Origin: Mitsuokella jalaludinii DSM 13811
GTDB lineage: Bacteria; Bacillota; Negativicutes; Selenomonadales; Selenomonadaceae
Assembly: GCF_000702905.1 (NCBI RefSeq)
Contig: NZ_JNKR01000008.1
Location: 1 to 64,000 of the forward strand
Direction: 5' to 3'
Length of the DNA: 64,000 bases
Shown: piece after piece, positions 24,409-33,117 of the stretch
How the letters are laid out: each line of letters starts with the position of its first letter
How positions within the stretch are numbered: the first letter of the stretch is position 1
Translations under genes and position numbers: made by a program
Notes under the pieces: generated by a model
The model's database searches: none
What the model was told of the DNA's origin: nothing
What the model saw: the letters and a program-made list of their open reading frames with translations, nothing else

Positions 24409-25860
24409 TCAATAGGCGCCTTTCTTGCCGCAGACGACGCCGATGGTCTTGAAGAGCAGGACGATGTCCTGCCAGAGGCTCCAATTGCGGACGTACCAGG
24501 AATCGAGCTGGAGGCGGCCGTTGAAGCTGATGTCGTTGCGGCCACTGACCTGCCAGAGGCCCGTGATGCCGGGCGTGGTCATGCAGATGACGGGCAGGAA
24601 GTTGCCAATCTTCTCTTTTTCACGCGGCAGGTACGGGCGCGGGCCGACGAGGCTCATCTCGCCCTTGATGACATTGAAGATCTGCGGCAGCTCATCGAGG
24701 CTGTACTTGCGGATGAACTTGCCGACTTTCGTGACGCGCGGGTCGTCGCCGCGGAGCTTCTGGAATTCTTTCCACTCCTGCTCGGCTTCGGGATGCTTGC
24801 CGAGGAAGTCTAAGAGAATCCTGTCGGCGTTCTGGTACATCGAACGGAACTTGTAGCACTTGAATGTCCTGCCGCCCTTGCCGATGCGCGCGGCGTTGTA
24901 GAAGGCCGGGCCATTGGAATCGAGTCGGATCATGATGGCGATCACGGCGAGGACGGGCAGGATGCAGATGGCGATGGCGGAACCGACGATGAGGTCGAAG
25001 GCGCGCTTGAGGATCTGGTTGCCGCGGCTCTTGAGGTTGTTGCTCGTCTTGAGCACGAGCAGCTTATCGTCAAGGCTGCTCTCGATGTCGACGTTGCCGA
25101 TCGGCACGCCGAAGATGTTCGGGATGACCGAGACGTTGCGGACAAACGGCTGCACGCGGTAGAAGATCTTGACCTGCTCTTTCTTGGAAAGGCCCGGCGT
25201 CGCGAGGATGACTTCCTGCACGGGGTGTTCCCGCAGGATCTGCTCTGCCTCATCGAAGTTGCCGAGATGCGGGTACTTCTGCAGGAGCGGACGCGTCGTG
25301 TCGTCCTCGACAAAGCCGACGATGTTGTAGTTCATCGAGAAGGCCTTGACGAATTTCTCGGCTGTCTTGCCCGCACCGATGACGATAGCGGTGCTCTGCC
25401 AGATGCCGATCCGGCGCAAGATGATGCGCGCGATGAAGCGGTCGAGGCAGATCATGGTATAGCTCAGGGCCCAGTAGCACATCAGGAAGCCACGCGAGAT
25501 CATGCCATTATTGCTGTGAACGATGTAGTCGAGCACGATGACGGTCACGATTGTGTAGAAGGACGCCTTGAAGATGCGTCCGGCGCACTCGCGGAAGATG
25601 CGCCGCGTGCGGTAGAGGCGCGACGGCACCATGTACAGGATGTAGATGCATGGCAGGAGCGTATACCAGGCGCGGCCAACGTGGAGCGTTTTCCCCAAGA
25701 TAGGCTCCATGATGGCGACGGACAGGTAGACGGCACCGTAACAGACGAGAACGTCCAGGATGAGCAGCACGACGGGTGTGACGTACTGGTTCAGGCTGAT
25801 TCGCCAATTCTGTTTATTCAATGACATGGAAGCAGTTCCCCTCATTTCTTCTTCGAGCAT
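24409..25860 (-). CDS. wbaP: Undecaprenyl-phosphate sugar phosphotransferase (WbaP-type)
   Basis: The 483-residue protein has four to five N-terminal membrane segments, a CoA-binding-like middle (VIGAGKTAEKFVKAF), and the C-terminal bacterial sugar transferase domain (KRAFDLIVGSAIAICILPVL, KCYKFRSMYQNADRIL and MSLVGPRPYLPREKE). It transfers a sugar phosphate, typically galactose 1-phosphate, to undecaprenyl phosphate and so starts repeat-unit assembly at the inner membrane. The start at 25860 has GGGGGA ten bases upstream; an ATG at 25827 is also possible. It follows the export gene. Confidence 0.92.
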   Translation of the reverse strand: MLEEEMRGTASMSLNKQNWRISLNQYVTPVVLLILDVLVCYGAVYLSVAIMEPILGKTLHVGRAWYTLLPCIYILYMVPSRLYRTRRIFRECAGRIFKASFYTIVTVIVLDYIVHSNNGMISRGFLMCYWALSYTMICLDRFIARIILRRIGIWQSTAIVIGAGKTAEKFVKAFSMNYNIVGFVEDDTTRPLLQKYPHLGNFDEAEQILREHPVQEVILATPGLSKKEQVKIFYRVQPFVRNVSVIPNIFGVPIGNVDIESSLDDKLLVLKTSNNLKSRGNQILKRAFDLIVGSAIAICILPVLAVIAIMIRLDSNGPAFYNAARIGKGGRTFKCYKFRSMYQNADRILLDFLGKHPEAEQEWKEFQKLRGDDPRVTKVGKFIRKYSLDELPQIFNVIKGEMSLVGPRPYLPREKEKIGNFLPVICMTTPGITGLWQVSGRNDISFNGRLQLDSWYVRNWSLWQDIVLLFKTIGVVCGKKGAY

Positions 25861-25894
25861 GTCTCAAAAATCCCCCTATTTCTTCTGCCTGCCG

Positions 25895-26767
25895 TCAGTC
25901 GGTCAGGTTTTTGTAGAGCGCCCAGGCGTTGACGTACGGCAGGATGTCGGTGTCGAGCTTGATGCCGTTGGAGCGCGGCACGTAGAGAATGTCGCCGTCC
26001 TCGATCTCGACGTTCTGGGTGAGGTCGTGGCGGACGGTGTAGGCTTTCATGTTGAGCGTGCGGTAGTACATGGTGCCGTCGACGACGCGCATGATCTGGA
26101 TGCGGGTGCTGCGGCCCTTGCGCGCCCAGCCGCCCGCGGTGGCGAGTGCGGCGTAGGCGTTCATGTTGTCGATGCCCATGGTCTGGACGCCGGGCTTGTT
26201 GACCTCGCCCATGACGTAGACCTTGCGCGGGCCGTAGCTCGTGATGACGAGCGAGAGGTCCGGGATGCGCAGGTACTGGGTCAGGGAGTCCATGAGGACG
26301 GCCTTGGCCTCGTCGAGCGTCAGGCCCTCCATCTTGACGCTGCCGACGTACGGCAGCTGGACGTAGCCGTCGAGGCCGACGGTCAGGCTGTTGATGCCGA
26401 TGCCATCGGGAAAGCCGACGGCGAGGATGCTCAGCGTGTCGCCGCGGAAGAGGCGGTAGCTCGGCGAGACGGTCGTGTGGCGCAGGGATGCCGTCTTGAA
26501 CATCTCCTTGGACTCGACGTAGCGCGCGCTGTCATCCTCGTCGTCGGCGGCAGCCTCGCGGACGGCGGACGGCTCTGCCTGCACGGCGGACGGCGCTGCC
26601 GGTCTGGACTTGGATACGCGTGTCGGCGCCGCCGCAGGAGCCGCGAGCGTGCCCGCAGCCGTCTGCGCCGCGACGTCCGCGGCCGTCGGAGCCGCAGGCG
26701 CGGCAAAAACGGCACTTCCAGACAGCAGGAGCGCCGTGATGGTGAAAGCCGGAAGGCTGTACTTCAT
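25895..26767 (-). CDS. Wza-like polysaccharide export protein with SLBB domain
   Basis: The ATG at 26767 gives a clear signal peptide (KYSLPAFTITALLLSGSAVF) and AAGGGG lies ten bases upstream; an earlier ATG at 26791 lacks one. The 290-residue protein then has an Ala/Pro-rich linker, the Poly_export domain (YRLFRGDTLSILAVGFPDGI to LPYVGSVKMEGLTLDEA) and an SLBB domain (VYVMGEVNKPGVQTMG). It exports polymer through the periplasm and outer membrane, evidence for a diderm cell. No lipobox Cys is seen after the signal. It is the first gene of the minus-strand locus. Confidence 0.9.
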   Translation of the reverse strand: MKYSLPAFTITALLLSGSAVFAAPAAPTAADVAAQTAAGTLAAPAAAPTRVSKSRPAAPSAVQAEPSAVREAAADDEDDSARYVESKEMFKTASLRHTTVSPSYRLFRGDTLSILAVGFPDGIGINSLTVGLDGYVQLPYVGSVKMEGLTLDEAKAVLMDSLTQYLRIPDLSLVITSYGPRKVYVMGEVNKPGVQTMGIDNMNAYAALATAGGWARKGRSTRIQIMRVVDGTMYYRTLNMKAYTVRHDLTQNVEIEDGDILYVPRSNGIKLDTDILPYVNAWALYKNLTD

Positions 26768-26883
26768 GATTCCAAAACCCCTTGTTTTCATATTTTCGTA
26801 ATCGATGCTAGATATACGATATCAGTTTAACACTTTGTGCTAAGAATGGCAAGACAGGCAGGCAAAAACAGGACGTATCCACA

Positions 26884-26918
26884 AAAAGCCCTCCCGTGCC
26901 ATGCATGGGAAGGCTTTT
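26884..26918 (-). terminator. Terminator after queA
   Basis: Arms AAAAGCCCTCCCGTGC and GCATGGGAAGGCTTTT pair with two wobbles and a short loop, with a T run on the minus strand. It separates the housekeeping operon from the polysaccharide locus. Confidence 0.8.
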
Positions 26919-26926
26919 CTGTTGCC

Positions 26927-28033
26927 TTATTCTTTTTTCTCGGCTTCGCGCTGGCGGTCGAGTTCTTCGAGCTCTTTGAGCTCTTCTGTGCGCTCGGCGA
27001 GGGGCTGGGGGCGCTGGAGGAACATGGCGTCGCCGAAGGAGAAGAAGCGATACTTCTGTTCGACGGCTGTCTTGTAGGCGCTGAGGATGAAGCTGCGGCC
27101 GGCGAAGGCGCTGATGAGCATGATGAGTGTGGATTTTGGCAGGTGGAAGTTGGTGATGATGGCGTCGACGATCTTGAAGTCGTAGCCGGGGTAGATGAAG
27201 ATGCCGGTCCAGCCGCTCTTGCCGGCGATCTCGTTTTTGGCGGTGGCGGCGGACTCGAGGGTGCGGATGCTCGTCGTGCCGACAGCGATGACGCGGTGGC
27301 CGGCCTTCTTGGTCTCCATGATGAGCTTGGCGGTCTCGTCGGGGATGCAGTAGTACTCCTTGTGCATCTCGTGCTCTTCGATGTTGTCGACGCTGACGGG
27401 GCGGAAGGTGCCGAGGCCGACGTGCAGGGTGACGAAGCCGAGGTTGACGCCCATCTCGCGCAGTTCCTGCATCTGCTCTTTGGTGAAGTGCAGGCCGGCG
27501 GTCGGGGCGGCGGCGGAGCCCTCCTCGCGGTTGTAGACGGTCTGGTAGCGCTCCTTATCCTCGAGTTTCTCGTGGATGTAGGGCGGCAGCGGCGTCTCGC
27601 CGAGGCGGTCGAGGATCTCCTCGAAGATGCCGTCGTAGTGGAACTCGACGATGCGGCCGCCGAAGTCGGTGTGCTCGGTGACGGTGCACGAGAGCTCCGC
27701 GCCGAAGCGGATGACGTTGCCGGGCTTGGCTTTCTTGCCGGGCTTGACGAGCGTCTCCCAGTGATTGGCGTCGAGGCGGCGCAAGAGGAAGACTTCGACT
27801 TTACCGCCCGTCTGGTCGCGGTGGCCGATGAGGCGGGCCGGCATGACGCGCGTGTCGTTGAAGATCAGGGTGTCGCCGGGCTCGAGGTATTCCTTGAGGT
27901 CGTAAAAGTGGCGGTGCTCGATGGTCTTCTCTACGGGGTCGAGGACCATGAGGCGCGAGGCGTTGCGCGGCTCGATTGGCACCTGGGCGATGCGCTCTTC
28001 TGGCAGGTCGTAATCAAAATCGGATAATAACAT
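26927..28033 (-). CDS. queA: S-adenosylmethionine:tRNA ribosyltransferase-isomerase
   Basis: The 368-residue protein has the QueA N-terminus ([18 protein letters not shown]), the [12 protein letters not shown] segment and the [15 protein letters not shown] and [12 protein letters not shown] motifs. It transfers the ribosyl part of S-adenosylmethionine to 7-aminomethyl-7-deazaguanine in tRNA, giving epoxyqueuosine. queH, which completes the reduction to queuosine, lies two genes upstream in the same run. A terminator follows the stop. Length is normal. Confidence 0.95.
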   Translation of the reverse strand: MLLSDFDYDLPEERIAQVPIEPRNASRLMVLDPVEKTIEHRHFYDLKEYLEPGDTLIFNDTRVMPARLIGHRDQTGGKVEVFLLRRLDANHWETLVKPGKKAKPGNVIRFGAELSCTVTEHTDFGGRIVEFHYDGIFEEILDRLGETPLPPYIHEKLEDKERYQTVYNREEGSAAAPTAGLHFTKEQMQELREMGVNLGFVTLHVGLGTFRPVSVDNIEEHEMHKEYYCIPDETAKLIMETKKAGHRVIAVGTTSIRTLESAATAKNEIAGKSGWTGIFIYPGYDFKIVDAIITNFHLPKSTLIMLISAFAGRSFILSAYKTAVEQKYRFFSFGDAMFLQRPQPLAERTEELKELEELDRQREAEKKE

Positions 28034-28063
28034 GGTAAAAACCTCTCTGTCTATCTCTATATA

Positions 28064-29272
28064 TTAGTAGGAATCGGTCTGCAGGGTGACGCCGGTATAG
28101 TAGTGGTGCAGGATGTCGGCATAGGATTTGCCCGTCTCGGCCAGCCGCTTTGCACCCCACTGGGAGATGCCGAGGCCGTGGCCGGCGCCAAAGCCCGTGA
28201 AGGTGACGCTGTCTTTGGTGAGCTTGGCATCGAAAAGCGCGCTCTTGAGGCCGAGCAGGCTGCGCCAGGCGGTGCCGGAAAGCGTGACACTCCCCTTCGT
28301 GCCCGTCACGGTCATCGCCTTGACGCGGCCAGAGGCCGTGCGGTCCTTGGCGGCGCGGCCGACGGCGAGCGGCGAGAGCTCGATGGCGCGCAGCCTGCCG
28401 ATATTGTGGCCCTTGGCGGAGAGCTTCTTTTCGAGGTCGGCGGTGCTCATGGTCTTGGTCCAGGGCATGGTGCCCAGCGGCGTATCGCAGACGGCGCGCA
28501 GGTACGGCACACGGCTCCCCCAGACGTCTTCGCTCGACTCGGTCATGCCGCCGCTGTCGGTGTGGAACAGGGCTTCGATGGGCTGGCCGCCGTACGTCAG
28601 CACCTCTCCCCTCGTCGCGCGGACGGCGGCCGTCGAGGCTGTCTTTTCGGAGGCAATGCCCTTGTAGAGCTGGCAGTGCGTCGTCGTGCAGAGGTCGTAG
28701 CCCTCAGCGGCATGGCGACCGCGGCTCTTGAGGGCAAAGCTGCGCGCGGCGACGCTCTGCGCCTTGAGGGCCTCGGCGGGCCAGTCGGTCGGCATCTCCT
28801 CGGGCACGACGCTCAGGAGATAGTCGTCGACCGGCACGATGTTGACGGCGATCAGGCCCGCGCCCCTGTGGCGCAGCTCGAGCACGCCGCGGTAGCGGCG
28901 GCCGTCGAGCGCCAATCCCCCATCCGACTTGTCGGATGGGCGGATGATCAGTATCTCGCCGCGCAGCTTCTCGCGGCCGACGAGGAAGGCACCGTTCTGC
29001 CAGCGAATCTCATACGATGCCGTGGCGGTGAGCGCGACGGGCTTGGCGGACTCGGTCCGGGCTTCTGCCCTGCCGCCCGCTGCGACGGTGACGCTCGGCT
29101 GGCCGCTCGTGAGGCCGATGCGCAGGAGAGGCGCCTGCTCTGCGGGCTGGGCCGCTGCTGCGGAGGCTTTATCCGCCTTCGGTGCGGCGGGCGCATGATG
29201 GCGGGCCATGGCCGGGGTGGCGGCGGACAGCACGAGTGCGGCGGCCAGCAGGGCTGACAAAAATCTTCGCAT
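28064..29272 (-). CDS. SpoIID/LytB domain protein, secreted
   Basis: The ATG at 29272, with AAGGGAG upstream, starts a signal peptide (RRFLSALLAAALVLSAATPAMA); the frame extends to 29356 but that part lies in a dispersed repeat. The 402-residue mature region contains the SpoIID/LytB core: VVPEEMPTDWPAEALKAQSV, ARSFALKSRGRHAA, TTHCQLYKG and FHTDSGGMTES. SpoIID is a lytic transglycosylase that cuts denuded glycan strands. No sporulation genes are seen here, so a general peptidoglycan or divisome role is likely. It sits between queA and queH. Confidence 0.88.
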   Translation of the reverse strand: MRRFLSALLAAALVLSAATPAMARHHAPAAPKADKASAAAAQPAEQAPLLRIGLTSGQPSVTVAAGGRAEARTESAKPVALTATASYEIRWQNGAFLVGREKLRGEILIIRPSDKSDGGLALDGRRYRGVLELRHRGAGLIAVNIVPVDDYLLSVVPEEMPTDWPAEALKAQSVAARSFALKSRGRHAAEGYDLCTTTHCQLYKGIASEKTASTAAVRATRGEVLTYGGQPIEALFHTDSGGMTESSEDVWGSRVPYLRAVCDTPLGTMPWTKTMSTADLEKKLSAKGHNIGRLRAIELSPLAVGRAAKDRTASGRVKAMTVTGTKGSVTLSGTAWRSLLGLKSALFDAKLTKDSVTFTGFGAGHGLGISQWGAKRLAETGKSYADILHHYYTGVTLQTDSY

Positions 29273-29299
29273 TCTAGACACTCCCTTCACGATTGCATG

Positions 29300-29346
29300 G
29301 ACCCCTTCCGCCTCGGGGGCTTGGCACCTTCCCCAGAGGGGAAGGC
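29300..29346. repeat. Dispersed palindromic intergenic repeat, copy 2
   Basis: GACCCCTTCCG, GGGGGCTTGGCACC and a perfect CCTTCCCC-AGA-GGGGAAGG hairpin. It is similar, in reverse orientation, to the copy at 11299-11350. Confidence 0.55.
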
Positions 29347-29372
29347 GGCGCTTCATAGCGAGGCTCCTGCTT

Positions 29373-30014
29373 TCAGGGGTTGCCGGCGGCTTCTCTTGCC
29401 GCGCGGGCTTCTCGTTCGAGGCGGGCGCGCTTCTTGGCTTTGTTCTCTTTCTTGCGCTGCTTGCGGATCTCGCGGGAGTAGCGCTCTTCTTCGCTGAAGA
29501 TGCAGCCGCAGTAGGGCTGGCGGTAGAGGCCTAAATCGTGGCTGATGTCGATGCCCTCCTGCCAGCCGGGGCGGAAGTCTTCGTAGTGGAAGGCGACGCC
29601 GTACTCTGCCGCAAAATGTTCTGCGGTGCGGCGCATGAGGTCGTGCTGCTGGTAGATGCTGTAGAAGAGCGTCGAGGTGAAGGCGTCGAAGCCGTGCTCC
29701 GCGGCAAAGCGGGCCGTCTCCTCGAGGCGCCAGGTGTAGCACATGGTGCAGCGGCCGTTCGGCAGGGCTTCTGCGGGCAGGGCTTTCTTGAGGAAGTCGC
29801 GCAGGCGGTAGTGCTCGTCGGCGTGGAATTCCATGCCGACTTTCTCAGCGAACTCTTTAGCGGTCTTGAGACGCATGTCCCACTCCTTGTAGGGGTGGAT
29901 GTTGGGGTTGAAGAAATAACCGGTGGGCTCGATGCCCTCTTCCCGCAGTTTCTTGACGGGATAGCAGGAGCACGGGCCGCAGCACATATGGAGTAACAGT
30001 TTCAAGTGGCTCAC
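29373..30014 (-). CDS. queH: Epoxyqueuosine reductase QueH
   Basis: The 213-residue protein has the QueH Cys motifs: LHMCCGPCSCYPVKKL at the N-terminus, GRCTMCYTWRLEETA in the middle and QPYCGCIFSEEERYS near the end. These bind an iron-sulfur cluster and another metal; the enzyme reduces epoxyqueuosine to queuosine in tRNA. The C-terminus is a Lys/Arg/Ala-rich tail of about 30 residues. Its neighbours spoIID and queA lie downstream, ruvB upstream on the same strand. Confidence 0.92.
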   Translation of the reverse strand: MSHLKLLLHMCCGPCSCYPVKKLREEGIEPTGYFFNPNIHPYKEWDMRLKTAKEFAEKVGMEFHADEHYRLRDFLKKALPAEALPNGRCTMCYTWRLEETARFAAEHGFDAFTSTLFYSIYQQHDLMRRTAEHFAAEYGVAFHYEDFRPGWQEGIDISHDLGLYRQPYCGCIFSEEERYSREIRKQRKKENKAKKRARLEREARAAREAAGNP

Positions 30015-30024
30015 CTCTCTTATC

Positions 30025-31044
30025 TTATTTTTCGGGATATGGGATGCCCAGATGGCGGTAGCCGGCCTCGGTGACGACGCGGCCGCGCGGCGTGCGGTTG
30101 ATGAAGCCGAGCTGGATGAGGTACGGCTCGTAGACGTCCTCGATGGTGTCGCGCGCCTCGCTGATGGCGGCGGCGAGGGTGTCGAGGCCGACGGGGCCGC
30201 CTGCGAACTTCTCGATCATCGTGCGCAGCATGCGGCGGTCGGTGTGGTCGAGGCCGGCCTCGTCGACTTCGAGCATGCGCAGGGCCTTGTCGGCGATGGC
30301 GTTCGTGATGACGCCGGAGCCCTCGATCTGGGCGACGTCGCGCACGCGCTTCAAGAGGCGGTTGGCGACGCGCGGGGTGCCGCGGCTGCGGCGCGCGATC
30401 TCGAGCGCCCCCTCGTCCTCGATGGCGATCTCGAGGATCTCAGCCGCGCGCTTGATGATGTGCACGAGGGCGTCGGGCGTGTAGTACTCGAGGCGCGAGA
30501 TGACGCCGAAGCGGTCGCGCAGCGGCGCGGCGAGGGCGCCGGCCTTCGTCGTCGCGCCGATGAGCGTAAAGGGCGCGATGTCGAGGCGGATGGAGCGGGC
30601 GCTCGGCCCCTTGCCGATGATGATGTCGAGCGCGAAGTCCTCCATCGCGGAGTAGAGCACCTCTTCGACGCTGTGCGAGAGGCGGTGGATCTCGTCGATG
30701 AAGAGCACGTCGTGCTCCTGCAGATTCGTCAGGAGTGCGGCGAGGTCGCCGCTCCTTTCAATCGCGGGGCCGGACGTCTGGCGGAAGTTGACGCCGAGCT
30801 CGTTGGCGATGATGCCGGCGAGCGTCGTCTTGCCGAGGCCCGGCGGCCCGTAGAGCAGGACGTGGTCAAGCGCCTCGCCGCGCGAGAGCGCCGCCTGGAT
30901 GAAGATGGAGAGGTTCGCCTTGACCTTCTCCTGGCCGATGTACTCGCCGAGCTTGCGCGGGCGCAGGCTGTACTGCCAGTCGTCGCTGTGCTGCTCGTCC
31001 ATGGAGACGATGCGGTCCTCGTCGTAGGAATCGAATCCGTCCAA
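30025..31044 (-). CDS. ruvB: Holliday junction branch migration ATPase RuvB
   Basis: The 339-residue AAA+ protein shows [18 protein letters not shown], Walker [13 protein letters not shown], Walker [16 protein letters not shown], and the sensor region [21 protein letters not shown]. The C-terminal winged helix ends with [15 protein letters not shown]. It forms hexamers that drive branch migration with RuvA. ruvA lies 15 bases upstream and ruvC beyond it, so the three form one unit. Confidence 0.97.
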   Translation of the reverse strand: MDGFDSYDEDRIVSMDEQHSDDWQYSLRPRKLGEYIGQEKVKANLSIFIQAALSRGEALDHVLLYGPPGLGKTTLAGIIANELGVNFRQTSGPAIERSGDLAALLTNLQEHDVLFIDEIHRLSHSVEEVLYSAMEDFALDIIIGKGPSARSIRLDIAPFTLIGATTKAGALAAPLRDRFGVISRLEYYTPDALVHIIKRAAEILEIAIEDEGALEIARRSRGTPRVANRLLKRVRDVAQIEGSGVITNAIADKALRMLEVDEAGLDHTDRRMLRTMIEKFAGGPVGLDTLAAAISEARDTIEDVYEPYLIQLGFINRTPRGRVVTEAGYRHLGIPYPEK

Positions 31045-31059
31045 AATGACACTCCCTTC

Positions 31060-31659
31060 TTACATGTGGCTTAGTTCCTTCAAAGAAGCCTTGATGATGG
31101 CTTCTGTCGTCTTGTACTTGGCCGTCTTGCGGATGACGGGCGCGATCTCAGAGGGCGTGTAGCCGAGCGACTGCAGCGCGGCCATGGCCTCCGAGGCGGC
31201 ATCGTCGCCGACTTCTTCGTCATTCTCGATGGTCAGGAGCTCCTCCTCCCCGCTGTCCCTGAAGGCGACCTTGTCCTTGAGCTCGAGGATCAGGCGCTCG
31301 GCCGACTTCTTGCCGATGCCGGGCAGCTTCGTCAGGACGCTCGCCTGCTTGTTCTGGATGGCGCGGCAGAGCCCTTCGACCGTGATGGCGGAGAGGATGC
31401 CGAGCGCGACCTTCGGGCCGATGCCGGAGACGCCGATAAGCTGCAGAAATAGGTCATATTCTTCTTCGGTGGCAAAGCCGTAGAGCACGATGGCGTCCTC
31501 GCGCACGCTCGTGTAGACGAAGAGGCTCGCCTCCTCCTTGAGGCGCAGCTTCGTCCGCGTCGAGTTCGCGATGAAGACGCGATAGCCGACGCCGTGGACG
31601 TCGAGCAGGCAGTGGTCCGTGTAGAGCGCGATGACCCTGCCGTGAAGATATCCGATCAT
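31060..31659 (-). CDS. ruvA: Holliday junction DNA helicase subunit RuvA
   Basis: The ATG at 31659 is preceded by GGAGG and overlaps the ruvC stop as ATGA; the 199-residue product starts MIGYLHGRVIALYTD. Two helix-hairpin-helix motifs are seen (QLIGVSGIGPKVALGILSA and LTKLPGIGKKSAERLILEL). A linker leads to the C-terminal RuvB-binding domain (AMAALQSLGYTPSEIAPVIR). It binds four-way junctions as a tetramer and guides RuvB. Confidence 0.96.
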   Translation of the reverse strand: MIGYLHGRVIALYTDHCLLDVHGVGYRVFIANSTRTKLRLKEEASLFVYTSVREDAIVLYGFATEEEYDLFLQLIGVSGIGPKVALGILSAITVEGLCRAIQNKQASVLTKLPGIGKKSAERLILELKDKVAFRDSGEEELLTIENDEEVGDDAASEAMAALQSLGYTPSEIAPVIRKTAKYKTTEAIIKASLKELSHM

Positions 31660-32150
31660 AGCTGATTCCTCCAAGTGATGCTATTCAGGCAGTGCGTCGT
31701 GCAGATGGCGATGGCCAGCGCGTCGGCCGTGTCGTCGGGCTTCGGCGGCTCGGGCAGGTGCAGGATCTTCGTGACCATGTAGATGACCTGGTTCTTGTCG
31801 GCCTTGCCGTAGCCCGTGACATCCTGCTTGATCTGCATCGGCGTGCGCTCGACGAGCCGCAGGTTGTTCTTGGCGGCCGTCAGGAGCACGATGCCGCGCG
31901 CCTGGCCGACGGGGATGGCCGTCGTGACGTTGCGGTTGAAGAAGAGCTTCTCGACGCCCATGACGTCGGGCTGGTACTTCTTGATCAGCGCGTCGAGCTC
32001 ATCGTAGATCTTCATGAGGCGGTCCTCCATCTTCATCTTCGGCGAGGTGAAGATGGAGCCGTACGCGTGCGGGATCAGCCGGCTGCCGCGCGACTCGACG
32101 AAGCCGTAGCCGCAGATGGCCGTGCCGGGGTCAATTCCTAGTGCTAACAT
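31656..32150 (-). CDS. ruvC: Crossover junction endodeoxyribonuclease RuvC
   Basis: The ATG at 32150 has AGGGGA upstream and gives 164 residues beginning MLALGIDPGTAICGYG, whose Asp is the first catalytic acid. GVEKLFFNRNVTTAIPVGQA supplies the Glu, and KPDDTADALAIAICTTH the last two acids. RuvC resolves Holliday junctions by paired nicks. Its stop overlaps ruvA, so the ruvC-ruvA-ruvB unit is translationally coupled. Confidence 0.96.
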   Translation of the reverse strand: MLALGIDPGTAICGYGFVESRGSRLIPHAYGSIFTSPKMKMEDRLMKIYDELDALIKKYQPDVMGVEKLFFNRNVTTAIPVGQARGIVLLTAAKNNLRLVERTPMQIKQDVTGYGKADKNQVIYMVTKILHLPEPPKPDDTADALAIAICTTHCLNSITWRNQL

Positions 32151-32188
32151 AAATTCCCCTAACATAAAACGTATGAGAAATGCGAAAA

Positions 32189-32237
32189 CAAGCCCCTACA
32201 AATCAAACGTTCGAATCGTTCGAATCGTAGAGGCTTG
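32189..32237 (-). terminator. Hairpin between yebC and ruvC
   Basis: CAAGCCCCTAC pairs with GTAGAGGCTTG with one mismatch; a TTTT run follows on the minus strand. It probably ends the yebC transcript. Confidence 0.5.
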
Positions 32238-32261
32238 CCTCAAAAGCCCGTCCCCAGTCTA

Positions 32262-32996
32262 TTACTCTTCGTCGTCCGACTCGTAGTTGCTGTAGACGTT
32301 CTGGACATCGTCGTTCTCTTCGAGGGCGTCGATGAGGTTCTGCATCTTCTCGGCATCCTTGCCGGCGAGGTGGACAGTCGTGTCCGGGACCATCGTGACT
32401 TCGGCCGAAGCCGTCTCGATGCCCTTCTCGCCCAGTGCCTTCTCGATGTCGTCGAAGGCGTCCGGCTCAGCCGTGATCTCGAAGACCTCGTCCTCTGCCT
32501 TCATGTCCTCGGCGCCGGCGTCGAGGACGATCTCCATCAGGACGTCCTCGTCGTCGAACGTCTCCTTCTCGACGATGAAGACGGCCTTCTTCTTGAACAT
32601 CCAGGCAACGCAGCCGTCCTGGCCGAGGTTGCCGCCGAACTTCGAGAAGAGGTGGCGCACATCGGCAGCCGTGCGGTTGCGGTTGTCCGTCAGGATGTCG
32701 AGCATGACAGCCGTGCCGCCCGGGCCGTAGCCCTCGTACATGAGCTCTTCATACGTGCCGCTCTCCGTGTTGCCGAGACCTTTCTCGATTGCACGCTTGA
32801 TGTTGTCCTTCGGGATGTTGTTGGATTTCGCCTTCGAAAGAGCCAGCTTCAGGCGCATGTTGCCCGTGGGATCTGCGCCGCCCATGCGGACTGCGATCGT
32901 GATCTCACGGCCGATCTTCGTCGTGATCTTGCCGCGGATGGCATCGTTGGCACCTTTCTTGCGCTTGATATTGGCCCATTTAGAATGTCCTGACAT
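32262..32996 (-). CDS. YebC/PmpR family regulatory or translation factor
   Basis: The ATG at 32996 starts the invariant MSGHSKWANIKRKKGANDA sequence, with AAGGAG upstream. The 244-residue protein has the three-domain YebC fold, with GGADPTGNMRLKLALSKAK and YEGYGPGGTAVMLDILTDN as conserved blocks and an acidic tail. Family members were described as DNA-binding regulators and, more recently, as factors that help ribosomes through proline stretches. It stands alone between two terminators, upstream of ruvCAB. Confidence 0.92.
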   Translation of the reverse strand: MSGHSKWANIKRKKGANDAIRGKITTKIGREITIAVRMGGADPTGNMRLKLALSKAKSNNIPKDNIKRAIEKGLGNTESGTYEELMYEGYGPGGTAVMLDILTDNRNRTAADVRHLFSKFGGNLGQDGCVAWMFKKKAVFIVEKETFDDEDVLMEIVLDAGAEDMKAEDEVFEITAEPDAFDDIEKALGEKGIETASAEVTMVPDTTVHLAGKDAEKMQNLIDALEENDDVQNVYSNYESDDEE

Positions 32997-33061
32997 AAAA
33001 GAACACCGCTCCTTCAAACTAGATTACACGCTATCGTGTGATAACTTACTTATCTTATCAT

Positions 33062-33096
33062 AAAACGCGCCATCCCACAAGCGTCTGGCGCGTTTT
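33062..33096 (-). terminator. Terminator after tyrS
   Basis: A perfect 10-bp stem AAAACGCGCC/GGCGCGTTTT with a 15-base loop lies just after the tyrS stop on the minus strand. Confidence 0.8.
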
Positions 33097-33117
33097 TCTC
33101 ATCTCAGATCACTCGGC

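Noticed and set aside
22918-24813. 631-residue plus-strand frame
   Set aside because: Crosses wzz, the DUF4422 gene and wbaP in antisense; no domain.
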